DNA of 64,000 nt, from positions 1 through 64,000 of the forward strand of contig CAJMLV010000008.1 of assembly GCA_905214345.1 (NCBI GenBank), read 5' to 3'. Within the stretch, counting starts at the first letter, position 1. Each line of letters begins with the position of its first letter. The notes beneath the pieces are model-generated. The model was not told the origin of the DNA. It ran no database searches and was given only the letters and a program-made list of their open reading frames with translations. This document shows positions 50,175 to 57,940 of this stretch, one piece after another. The position numbers and the translations under genes were made by a program. Origin of the DNA: an uncultured bacterium (GTDB taxonomy: Bacteria > Bacillota > Clostridia > Oscillospirales > Ruminococcaceae).

Positions 50175-50669
50175 ATGTCCAAAGAAGCCAAAACCAACGC
50201 CATGCGCATGCTGGAGCGTGCCAAGATCGCCTATACCGCTCACGAATACCCCCACGCCGAAGGCACCGCCGTGGACGGCGCCACCGTGGCCGCCCTCACC
50301 GGGCAGGACCCCGCCCGGGTGTTCAAGACTCTGGTCACCCAGGGGGCGGACCGGAATTTCTATGTGTTTGTCATCCCGGTACTGGCGGAACTGGACCTGA
50401 AAAAGGCCGCCAAAGCCGCCGGGGTCAAGAGCGTTTCCATGCTGCATGTGGCCGACCTGCTCAAGACCACCGGCTATGTGCGGGGCGGCTGCAGCCCGGT
50501 GGGCATGAAGAAGCAGTTTGCCACCGTCTTTGACGAAAGCTGCCTGGCCCAGCCCACCGTTCTGGTATCGGCAGGGCGTATCGGTACCCAGATCGAAGCC
50601 GCCCCCGCCGACCTGGTGAAGGTCACCCGGGGCAAGACCGCCGCCATCACGGCGGAGGTGCGGGCATGA
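50175..50669 (+). CDS. ybaK: YbaK/EbsC-type Cys-tRNA(Pro) deacylase
   Basis: 164 residues, the complete YbaK fold: AMRMLERAKIAYTAHEYPHAEGTAVDGATVAALTGQDPARVFKTLVTQG, with the catalytic Lys in VFKTLV, then VIPVLAELDLKKAAKAAG, TGYVRGGCSPVGMKKQFATVFDES and ILVSAGRIGTQIEA-like VLVSAGRIGTQIEA. It hydrolyses mischarged Cys-tRNA(Pro) in the cytosol. RBS AGAGAGGGG. Overlaps the pseudouridine synthase gene by four bases. Confidence 0.93.
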   Translation: MSKEAKTNAMRMLERAKIAYTAHEYPHAEGTAVDGATVAALTGQDPARVFKTLVTQGADRNFYVFVIPVLAELDLKKAAKAAGVKSVSMLHVADLLKTTGYVRGGCSPVGMKKQFATVFDESCLAQPTVLVSAGRIGTQIEAAPADLVKVTRGKTAAITAEVRA

Positions 50670-51391
50670 TGCGGCTGGACAAGTACCTGGCCGAACGGCT
50701 GGGCATCACTCGCAGCGAGAGCCGCAAGCGCATCGCCGCCGGGGCGGTGACGGTGGATGGTGCCTTGTGCCGCAAAGCCGACGCCAAGATCGACGAGAAC
50801 ACCGCCCGGGTGACGGTGGGCGGCCAGGACCTGGGCGGCGGATACGAAAAATACGTCTATCTGATGCTGAACAAGCCGGAAGGTGTGGTCAGCGCCAGCC
50901 GGGACAAACGGGACACCACCGTGGCCGACCTTGTGGCGGCGGATTTCCCCCGGCGGCAGCTGTTCCCCGCCGGGCGGCTGGACAAGACCAGCACCGGGTT
51001 TGTGCTGCTTACCGACGACGGAGCTTTTGCCCATGACATCCTGGCCCCGGGGCGCCATGTGGCCAAGGAGTACATCGTCACCCTGGACACCCCCCTGACC
51101 GCCGAGATGCAGGCGGGCTTTGCCGCCGGGGTGACGCTGGCGGATGGCCAGACCATGGACCCGGCAGAGGCGGAGCCTTTCGGGGCAGACCCATGCGTGG
51201 TGAAAGTCATTCTGCATCAGGGAGTCTACCACCAGATCAAGCGGATGTTCGGGGTGTACGGCGCCGGGGTGAACGGGCTGCACCGCACCGCCATCGGCCC
51301 GGTGCGCCTGGACGACGCCCTGGCACCCAGCGGCTGGCGGCCCCTGACCGCCGAAGAAGTGGATGCCCTGCGCCGGGCTGCCCAGCGCTGA
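50666..51391 (+). CDS. rsuA: 16S rRNA pseudouridine synthase, RsuA family
   Basis: 241 residues. An N-terminal S4 RNA-binding domain (MRLDKYLAERLGITRSESRKRIAAGAVTVDG) precedes the catalytic domain with LMLNKPEGVVSA and the motif II Asp in LFPAGRLDKTSTGFVLLTDDG, then VAKEYIVTLD and GVYHQIKRMFGVYGAGVNGLHRTAIG. Of the family, RsuA modifies U516 of 16S rRNA; RluB/E/F relatives cannot be fully excluded. Translational coupling with ybaK (ATGA). Confidence 0.9.
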   Translation: MMRLDKYLAERLGITRSESRKRIAAGAVTVDGALCRKADAKIDENTARVTVGGQDLGGGYEKYVYLMLNKPEGVVSASRDKRDTTVADLVAADFPRRQLFPAGRLDKTSTGFVLLTDDGAFAHDILAPGRHVAKEYIVTLDTPLTAEMQAGFAAGVTLADGQTMDPAEAEPFGADPCVVKVILHQGVYHQIKRMFGVYGAGVNGLHRTAIGPVRLDDALAPSGWRPLTAEEVDALRRAAQR

Positions 51392-51410
51392 ACCGACAAA
51401 TTAGCCACTT

Positions 51411-51429
51411 TTTTGCCAAGATGGCAAAA
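51411..51429. terminator. Short perfect hairpin after rsuA
   Basis: TTTTGCCA-AGA-TGGCAAAA. It resembles an intrinsic terminator with the T run inside the stem; efficiency uncertain. Confidence 0.45.
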
Positions 51430-51511
51430 TCTGCCTACTTTCGTTCAAAAATCGTTCAAAAAAACATCGTATACTAGATAGTGGGTTTATAGGACCATAA
51501 GCGGCACGCAC

Positions 51512-51540
51512 TTGCAAATTTCGCCGTCTTGCGCTACAAT
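51512..51540 (+). promoter_or_regulatory. Promoter of the dehydratase activase operon
   Basis: TTGCAA (51512-51517), 17 bp, TACAAT (51535-51540), 73 bases before the start codon. Confidence 0.65.
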
Positions 51541-51613
51541 AAATTGGTTTACCCTTTTTTTCGTCCGCGTGTATCGCGGTGTTTCCACAGTCCCACAGGC
51601 GGGAGGTCATTGA

Positions 51614-54544
51614 ATGAGAGTCGGCTTGGACATTGGTTCCACCACCATTAAATGCGTCGTGCTCGACGAGCAGGACAAGATCATTTATTCTACATACGAA
51701 CGTCATTACAGTCATATTCTGGAAAAAGGCCAGGAGCTTTTGCAGCGCATTGCCAAGGACTACCTGCCCGACGGCCGTGCCATGCTGGCCATCTCCGGTT
51801 CGGCGGGCATGGGCCTGGCAGACAGCTGCGGGGTCCCCTTTGTGCAGGAGGTTTTCGCCACCCGCGTAGCGGCCAACCGTCTGGCCCCCGGCACCGACTG
51901 CATCATTGAGCTGGGCGGCGAGGACGCCAAGATCCTTTTCCTCACCAACGGCACCGAAGTGCGCATGAATGGTTCCTGCGCCGGCGGCACGGGGGCATTC
52001 ATCGACCAGATGGCCACCCTGCTGAAGATGAGCGCCGACGAGATGGACAAGGCCGCCCAGGCTTCCACCCGTACTTACACCATCGCTTCCCGCTGCGGCG
52101 TCTTCGCCAAGAGCGACATCCAGCCTCTCATCAACCAGGGTGCTCTGGCGGGGGATATTGCGGCGTCCATCTACCAGGCCGTGGTCAACCAGACCATCGC
52201 CGGCCTGGCCCAGGGCCGGCCCATCAAGGGCAACGTTCTTTACCTGGGCGGACCGCTGACCTTCTCCGGCGTGCTGCGCCAGAGCTTTGACAAGACCCTG
52301 GGCCTGAAAGGCACCTGCCCGGAAAACAGCCTGCTGTATGTGGCCCTGGGTGCGGCTTACTACGCCGACCGGGAATCCGACCTGGGCGAGGTGGTCAAGC
52401 GTCTGTCCAATTACAGCGCCACCGCCACCTATGTGAGCCTGCCGCCCCTGTTTGCCGACAAGCAGGAATATGAGGATTTCCATGCCCGCCACATGCGGGC
52501 CTGCGTGCCTTGCGTGCCCTTCGGCATCGACTGCGGCCCGGTGCACATCGGCATCGACTCCGGTTCCACCACCATCAAGCTGGTGGTCATCGACGACAAC
52601 AGCAACATCCTCTTCACCAGCTACCGCCCCAACCTGGGCAACCCCATCCCCCTGGTGAAAGAGACCCTGCTCAAGCTGTACAAGGACCATCCCGGTCTGC
52701 AGATCGCCAGCGTGACCACCACCGGCTACGGCGAAGAGCTTATCAAGAACGCCTTCCACTGTGACCGCGGTCTGGTGGAAACGGTGGCCCACTTCACCGC
52801 CGCCAAGCATTTCATGCCCAACGTGGATTTCATCATCGACATCGGCGGCCAGGACATGAAGTGCTTCAAGATCGAGGACGGCGCCATCAGCAATATCTTC
52901 CTGAACGAAGCCTGCTCCTCCGGCTGCGGCAGCTTTTTGCAGACCTTCGCCCAGGCGCTGGGCTATGACGTGAAGGAATTCGCTGCTCTGGGCCTGTTTG
53001 CCGACCGCCCGGTGGACCTGGGCAGCCGCTGCACCGTCTTCATGAACTCCAGCGTCAAGCAGGCCCAGAAGGACGGCGCTTCCATCGAGAACATCAGCGC
53101 GGGCCTGTCCATTTCCGTTGTCAAGAACGCCCTGTACAAGGTCATCCGTGCGTCCAGCCCCGAAGAACTGGGCCGCAACATCGTGGTCCAGGGCGGCACC
53201 TTCTACAACGAAGCGGTCCTCCGTGCCTTTGAGAAGGAGATGGGGGTGGAGGTCATCCGCCCGGACATCGCCGGTCTGATGGGCGCTTTCGGCGCCGCCC
53301 TCCACGGCAAGGCCCACAGCAACGCCGACTCCCGCAGCACCGTGCTGGGTCTGGAAGAACTGGAAAACTTCTCCCAGAAGGTACAGAACGTCACCTGCAA
53401 GGGCTGCGGCAACCACTGCCAGCTGACGGTGAACATCTTCGCCGACGGTCAGCGGTTCATCTCCGGCAACCGCTGTGACAAGCCGGTGACCGGCAAGGCG
53501 GCGGACGACGACCTGAACCTCTACGCCTACAAGCTGGACCTGCTGCTGGGCTACGCCAAAAAGCAGCCCGAAAATCCCCGCGGCACCATCGGCCTGCCCC
53601 TGTGCCTGAACATGTATGAGCTGCTGCCCTTCTGGCATACCCTGTTTACCAGGCTGGGCTTTGCAGTCAAGACCAGCCCGGTGTCCAGCCGTGCCCTCTA
53701 TCAGGAAGGACAGGCCACCATCCCCAGCGACACCGCCTGCTTCCCCGCCAAGCTGGCCCACGGCCACATTGCGGAGCTGGTCAAGCTGGGCGTGGACGCC
53801 ATCTTCTACCCCTGCATGAGCTACAACGTGGATGAACACCTGGGCGACAACCACTACAACTGCCCGGTGGTGGCCTATTACCCCGAAGTGCTGGCGGGCA
53901 ACTGCCCCGAGCTGGAAGGCACCCCCTTCATCTACGATTACGTCAACCTGGCCCGCCGCAAGGACTTCACCAAGCGGTTCCCGGCCATTCTGGACAAATA
54001 CTTCCCCGGTCTCAGCCACAAGGAAGTGGCGGAAGCCATCGACGCCGCCTATGGGGAGTACGAGCGCCACATGCTGGAAGTCCGTGCCAAGGGTGCCGAA
54101 ATCATCGCCAAGGCCCGGCAGGAGCACAAGCGCATCGTGGTGCTGGCCGGACGTCCCTACCATGTGGACCCGGAGGTCAACCACGGCATCGACAAGCTGA
54201 TCGTCCGCCAGGGCGCCGCCGTGGTCACCGAGGACTCGGTAAGCCACCTCATGGACAAATTCCCCACTTCGGTGCTGAACCAGTGGACCTATCACAGCCG
54301 CCTGTACGCCGCCGCCAAATACTGCACCACCCAGCCCGACATGGACCTGGTGCAGCTGGTGAGCTTCGGCTGCGGGCTGGACGCCATCACCACCGACGAG
54401 ACCCGCGAGATCCTGCAGGAGGGCGGCAAGCTGTATACCCAGCTGAAGATCGACGAGATCACCAACCTGGGCGCCGTGAACATCCGCCTGCGCAGCCTGT
54501 TTGCCGCCTTGGATGAACGCGCCGAAGACAAAGCAAGGAGCTGA
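51614..54544 (+). CDS. Double-ASKHA acyl-CoA dehydratase activase with DUF2229 region
   Basis: 976 residues. Two BcrA/BadF-type ATPase domains in tandem start MRVGLDIGSTTIKCVVLD (1) and VHIGIDSGSTTIKLVVIDD (about 312). Each carries a cluster-ligand Cys loop, MNGSCAGGTGAFID and NEACSSGCGSFLQ, and the ADP-binding IIELGGEDAK / IIDIGGQDMK motif. The last 370 residues (from TCKGCGNHCQLTVNIF) form the DUF2229 region with cysteines and VVLAGRPYHVDPEVNHGID. Such proteins couple ATP hydrolysis to one-electron activation of 2-hydroxyacyl-CoA dehydratase-like enzymes through [4Fe-4S]. In many clostridia this part and the next gene form one protein of about 1400 residues. The physiological substrate is unknown. 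Confidence 0.88.
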   Translation: MRVGLDIGSTTIKCVVLDEQDKIIYSTYERHYSHILEKGQELLQRIAKDYLPDGRAMLAISGSAGMGLADSCGVPFVQEVFATRVAANRLAPGTDCIIELGGEDAKILFLTNGTEVRMNGSCAGGTGAFIDQMATLLKMSADEMDKAAQASTRTYTIASRCGVFAKSDIQPLINQGALAGDIAASIYQAVVNQTIAGLAQGRPIKGNVLYLGGPLTFSGVLRQSFDKTLGLKGTCPENSLLYVALGAAYYADRESDLGEVVKRLSNYSATATYVSLPPLFADKQEYEDFHARHMRACVPCVPFGIDCGPVHIGIDSGSTTIKLVVIDDNSNILFTSYRPNLGNPIPLVKETLLKLYKDHPGLQIASVTTTGYGEELIKNAFHCDRGLVETVAHFTAAKHFMPNVDFIIDIGGQDMKCFKIEDGAISNIFLNEACSSGCGSFLQTFAQALGYDVKEFAALGLFADRPVDLGSRCTVFMNSSVKQAQKDGASIENISAGLSISVVKNALYKVIRASSPEELGRNIVVQGGTFYNEAVLRAFEKEMGVEVIRPDIAGLMGAFGAALHGKAHSNADSRSTVLGLEELENFSQKVQNVTCKGCGNHCQLTVNIFADGQRFISGNRCDKPVTGKAADDDLNLYAYKLDLLLGYAKKQPENPRGTIGLPLCLNMYELLPFWHTLFTRLGFAVKTSPVSSRALYQEGQATIPSDTACFPAKLAHGHIAELVKLGVDAIFYPCMSYNVDEHLGDNHYNCPVVAYYPEVLAGNCPELEGTPFIYDYVNLARRKDFTKRFPAILDKYFPGLSHKEVAEAIDAAYGEYERHMLEVRAKGAEIIAKARQEHKRIVVLAGRPYHVDPEVNHGIDKLIVRQGAAVVTEDSVSHLMDKFPTSVLNQWTYHSRLYAAAKYCTTQPDMDLVQLVSFGCGLDAITTDETREILQEGGKLYTQLKIDEITNLGAVNIRLRSLFAALDERAEDKARS

Positions 54545-54549
54545 CCCTC

Positions 54550-55881
54550 ATGGAGTACATGACCCCCAATTTCACCAAGGATATGATCCGCACCCACAAG
54601 ATCCTGATCCCCAACATGGCCGTGACCCAGTTCCGGCTGATGGCGGCGGCGCTGGAATGTGAGGGCTACAACGTGGAGGTGCTGGGCAACTGCGGCAGCG
54701 AGGTGGCCCAGCTGGGTCTGAAATATGTCCACAACGACACCTGCTACCCCGCCCTGCTGGTCATCGGTCAGTTCATCGACGCGCTGAACAGCGGCAAGTA
54801 TGACCTGAACCACACCGCCCTGCTCATCACCCAGACGGGCGGCGGATGCCGTGCTTCCAACTACATCAAGCTGCTGCGCAAGGCCCTGGTCAAGTCCGGC
54901 TACGGGGATATTCCGGTGGCATCCCTGAACTTCTCCGGCCTGGAAAAGGACAGCGGCCTGCCCCTGACCCTGCCGCTGCTGCGCAAGGTCATTGCCTGCA
55001 TCTTCTACGGCGACATGCTCTGCGCCCTGCGCAGCCAGGTCAAGCCCTACGAAAACCACGCCGGGGACGCCGACGCCGCCACCGAGCGGTGGATCGCCAC
55101 CATCCAGGGCTGGATGCGGGAAAACCGCAATTTCAGCGCCCGGGATATGAAACGCCAGTTCCCCGTCATCGCGGCGGAGTTTGCCGCCATCCCGGTGACC
55201 CGGGTACCCAAGGTCAAGGTGGGCGTGGTCGGCGAGATCTACGTGAAATATTCCCCCCTGGGCAACAACGACCTGGAAAAATTCCTGGAAAGCCAGGACT
55301 GCGAGGTCAACCTGCCCGGCCTGATGGGCTTTGTGGAATACTGCATCGCCAACACCGAGCTGGACGTGAAGCTCTACGGCGGCAGCCTGCTGAAGGCGGG
55401 CGGCGCCGGGGCGCTGCTGAACTGGCTGGACGGCATCGGCAACGCCTGCAACGACGCCATGCGCAAAGCGGGCTTCTATGCCCCGGGTTCCTTCCGGGAA
55501 CTGATGGAAAAGCCCAAGGGCATCATCTCTCTGGGCGCCAAGATGGGCGAAGGCTGGCTGCTCACCGCCGAAATGCTGGAACTGGTGGAAGGCGGTTACG
55601 CCAACATCGTCTGTGCCCAGCCCTTCGGCTGCCTGCCCAACCACATTGTGGGCAAGGGCATGATCAACAAGATCCGTGCCCTGCACCCCGACGCCAACAT
55701 CACCCCCGTGGACTACGACCCCAGCGCCACCCGCGTCAACCAGGAAAACCGCATCAAGCTGATGCTGGCGGTGGCCCGGGAGCGGCTGAACCATCCCGCC
55801 GAAGCCCCTGCCCCCGTCACGGCGGAGGACCTGGCCGGCGGTGCGCCGTCCATTGAGACGGCAGTCCCCGCCGGGGTGTGA
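54550..55881 (+). CDS. 2-hydroxyacyl-CoA dehydratase-like protein (partner of the activase)
   Basis: 443 residues. An HGD-D-type fold with LIPNMAVTQFRLMAAALECEGYNVEVLGN, NDTCYPALLVIGQFIDAL, ITQTGGGCRASNYIKLL, VKVGVVGEIYVKYSPLGNNDLEKFLESQDCEVNLPGL, and a C-terminal CAQPFGCLPNHIVGKGMINKI. The cysteines in NDTCYPA, GGGCRA and FGCLP are candidates for a [4Fe-4S] cluster. It begins 5 bp after the activase stop with its own AAGGAG, so this is a true two-gene arrangement, since each gene has complete ends. Substrate unknown. Confidence 0.87.
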   Translation: MEYMTPNFTKDMIRTHKILIPNMAVTQFRLMAAALECEGYNVEVLGNCGSEVAQLGLKYVHNDTCYPALLVIGQFIDALNSGKYDLNHTALLITQTGGGCRASNYIKLLRKALVKSGYGDIPVASLNFSGLEKDSGLPLTLPLLRKVIACIFYGDMLCALRSQVKPYENHAGDADAATERWIATIQGWMRENRNFSARDMKRQFPVIAAEFAAIPVTRVPKVKVGVVGEIYVKYSPLGNNDLEKFLESQDCEVNLPGLMGFVEYCIANTELDVKLYGGSLLKAGGAGALLNWLDGIGNACNDAMRKAGFYAPGSFRELMEKPKGIISLGAKMGEGWLLTAEMLELVEGGYANIVCAQPFGCLPNHIVGKGMINKIRALHPDANITPVDYDPSATRVNQENRIKLMLAVARERLNHPAEAPAPVTAEDLAGGAPSIETAVPAGV

Positions 55882-55944
55882 GTTCCCCTGATTGTCCCGC
55901 TTTTCTGCGGATTTTCCTTTGATTTTTCCCGATAGCAAGCAATG

Positions 55945-55990
55945 ACCCGGGGTCTTCCGTATATGGGAAGGCCCCGGGTTTTGTGTTGTA
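55945..55990 (+). terminator. Rho-independent terminator after the dehydratase gene
   Basis: ACCCGGGGTCTTCC pairs with GGGAAGGCCCCGGGT around ATAT, followed by TTTTGTG and T-rich sequence. Confidence 0.85.
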
Positions 55991-56037
55991 TTTTTTGTTT
56001 CTTGCTTCTTGGCAAGCGGCAGCCTATCGGGTGGTTG

Positions 56038-56112
56038 TTCCTTTTTGGCGTCAAAAAGGAACCGAAAAACCGCCACCGTTTCGATGCGGTGGACGCCGAC
56101 TAGGGCTGCGGC
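56038..56112. repeat. Intergenic repeat unit, copy 1
   Basis: A 75-bp unit that begins with the inverted repeat TTCCTTTTT..AAAAAGGAA and ends GGGCTGCGGC. It reappears in diverged form 240 bp downstream. It carries no credible gene. Confidence 0.65.
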
Positions 56113-56277
56113 TTTTTGCCCGGGCGGCTATGACGCCCGATGGCGCGCAGCGCCATGCAAAAAACAACGCGCAGCGTTGGTTCCGAAATTGGTCGGCCGC
56201 GAACAGCGGCCAGTGGTTGGGCGAGAAGCCCTGCCTGCGTTCCACTGCCGGGTAAAGGTCAGCCTTCAGGATAGTCC

Positions 56278-56352
56278 TTCCTTTTCGTGCCCGAAAAGGA
56301 AGCGAAAAGGGCCCGCCGTTCCGATGCGGCGGCCGCCGGCCGGGGCTGCGGC
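56278..56352. repeat. Intergenic repeat unit, copy 2
   Basis: A diverged copy of the unit at 56038-56112: TTCCTTTTC..GAAAAGGAA at the start, CCGATGCGGCGG in the middle, GGGGCTGCGGC at the end. Many differences are compensatory inside the hairpin arms, which suggests selection on structure. Confidence 0.65.
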
Positions 56353-56387
56353 CCCGGACCCCAAGATGCGGCCACCTTACGACGGCC

Positions 56388-56493
56388 TACTCAGGCCCTG
56401 GGGGCCTGAGTAAGGAAGGGATTTAAATGGCGCTACCCATAAGCCTCCCCTGTGTAAGGGGAGTTGCCGCGCAGCGGCGGAGGGGTTGTCACC
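56388..56493. repeat. Palindromic intergenic segment
   Basis: A perfect 11-bp inverted repeat TACTCAGGCCC-TGG-GGGCCTGAGTA (56388-56412) is followed by a second set of small stems, CCTCCCC..GGGGAG and GCCGC-GCA-GCGGC, ending GGAGGGGTTGTCACC. It reads like a dispersed REP-type element and may also end the minus-strand gene at 56494. The stretch 55882-56493 holds no gene I can support. Confidence 0.5.
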
Positions 56494-57123
56494 TCAAATC
56501 TTCACCGTACCGCTCTGATAGCAATACCCGCCCTGTTCGTCGGGATCGAGGTCCGTGATAGCAAAAGCCACGCCGTCCGAACCATCCGGACCGACCTCCA
56601 CCCGCCCGGCGCGCTCTGCTTCCATGGTGCCGCTGCGGAAAAAGTCACCGTTGATGATATACTCGATTTCCCCTTCGCCCCGCAGGAACACTTCCACATT
56701 ACCAGCAAAGGGTCGGGGCGTATCTCCGTCCTCCCCGCACAACTGCACCGAATACACCGAAAGGACAGCCCCCTCCGGGCCGTTCCCTTCCACAAGGCAG
56801 TATAAGTCCAGGCTGGGGCTATAACCGGAAGTCACTTCCAGCGGAATGCTCACCACCCGGGTGGCGCTGTCGGCAAAGGATGTTACCTGTGCCCCCAGCA
56901 CCCGGTCTGCGGCATCGGCACTTGTCTGATACCTGTCGGCGTAGAAGGCCAGGGTCTCCTCCCCCGTCATGGGTGCGGTGACCTGCACGGCTTTCCCATC
57001 TGCCGCCTGCGCAGCCCGCTTTCCCCGGGGCAGGATTCCCCGCCCCGCCAGCAGCAAAAGCAGCGCCAGAAGCAGCGTACCTGCCGCCAGAAATGCCAGC
57101 GGAATCATTCTCTTCTGTTTCAT
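56494..57123 (-). CDS. Membrane-anchored protein of unknown function
   Basis: 209 residues. A basic N-terminus (MKQKRM) and one hydrophobic segment (about 7-28) form an uncleaved anchor. The outside part has two halves: TGEETLAFYADRYQTSADAADRVLGAQVTSFADSATRVVSIPLEVTS, probably alpha/beta, and a beta-rich C-terminal region with VEVFLRGEGEIEYIINGDFFRSG. No catalytic motif and no family recognised. Start at 57123 with GAAGG nine bases upstream; a TTG 45 bases earlier is in frame but weaker. Alone between a repeat region and the T-box leader. Confidence 0.7.
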   Translation of the reverse strand: MKQKRMIPLAFLAAGTLLLALLLLLAGRGILPRGKRAAQAADGKAVQVTAPMTGEETLAFYADRYQTSADAADRVLGAQVTSFADSATRVVSIPLEVTSGYSPSLDLYCLVEGNGPEGAVLSVYSVQLCGEDGDTPRPFAGNVEVFLRGEGEIEYIINGDFFRSGTMEAERAGRVEVGPDGSDGVAFAITDLDPDEQGGYCYQSGTVKI

Positions 57124-57461
57124 GTCCGTGCACCTTCTTTCATTTTCAACGGTCGGACCTTCCTTCAACAGGCCCGGACGCCCAATCCATCCTCTCGAAA
57201 ATTGGGAATCATTCCATTTTTATTGTAGCATGCCCCTCCCACCTCCTCAATGTGAGGATTCCACAACAAACACCTTCCTTGTTTGTGAAACCTGCTCTTC
57301 TGTCCGCCGTCGCAAAACACATTTCCCTTTTTCCGCCCCTTCTGACCTTGAAATCCTTCCTGTTTTGTACACGGCGTTCTTTTCCGTTCACAATTTGTCT
57401 AAACTTTTTTGACTTTCCACAGTGTTCTGCTTGTACTTTTGCCAAACTTTAGCGCTTTGAA

Positions 57462-57490
57462 TTGACATTTCGCTGCAACAGGTTTACATT
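57462..57490 (+). promoter_or_regulatory. Promoter of the T-box/cstA transcript
   Basis: TTGACA (57462-57467), 17 bp, TACATT (57485-57490). The rest of 57124-57461 is AT-richer intergenic sequence in which I see nothing else. Confidence 0.75.
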
Positions 57491-57504
57491 AATAGGCAGT
57501 TTCA

Positions 57505-57878
57505 TCAGTCAAATGCGACGAACAGGACATGACCCTATTGCTCACCGCTTTCAGAAAGCCGTCGGTTGTGCGAGACGGCAGCAAGGCGCAACGGGGTTCT
57601 CACCTGCAAGCAGCCCGCGTGAAGGCGTACCCCCGGCCGGAAGGGCCGGGACCGCTGCGTAATTCGGGCCGGAATCCCACCGTTACCGGGGAGCGCGGGG
57701 GCAATGCCGGGTGCACGGCAATCCTTGCGGCAGAGAGGCCGCTTTTGTGCGAAAGCGGCAAGCAAAGTGGTAACGCGGAAGCCTGCAGGGGTCAAGAATC
57801 CCCCGACAATCGGAATGCAAGCCTTCGTCTTTGCAGCCCTTACGGAGAACCGTGGGTCGCAAAGGCGGGGGCTTTTTT
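57505..57878 (+). promoter_or_regulatory. T-box riboswitch with terminator upstream of cstA
   Basis: Stem I contains AGAAAG and the hairpin GCCGTC..GACGGC (57558-57579). A later AGAGAG hairpin leads to the T-box AAAGTGGTAACGCGG (57764-57778), with UGGU at 57768-57771 to pair with the tRNA NCCA end. CTTTGC (57829-57834) can pair either with GCAAAG of the T-box (57762-57767, antiterminator) or with GCAAAG at 57859-57864 (terminator stem 57821-57872, then TTTTTT). The specifier codon is probably CUC (57599-57601, before ACC), that is leucine, with low certainty. Confidence 0.85.
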
Positions 57879-57940
57879 CATATCCCCGCCGCCGCATTTG
57901 ACTGCTGAAACCAAAACCAACAAAGAGGAAGGATTTAATT

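Noticed and set aside
51614..55881. Frameshift splitting one activase gene
   Set aside because: The first frame ends after a natural C-terminus, and the second has its own AAGGAG and ATG five bases later, so a two-gene design is simpler.
57541..57600. A second, tandem T-box in the cstA leader
   Set aside because: The AGAAAG-plus-hairpin element looked like a second T-box module, but no UGGN-containing T-box or terminator follows it. It fits Stem I of the single T-box.
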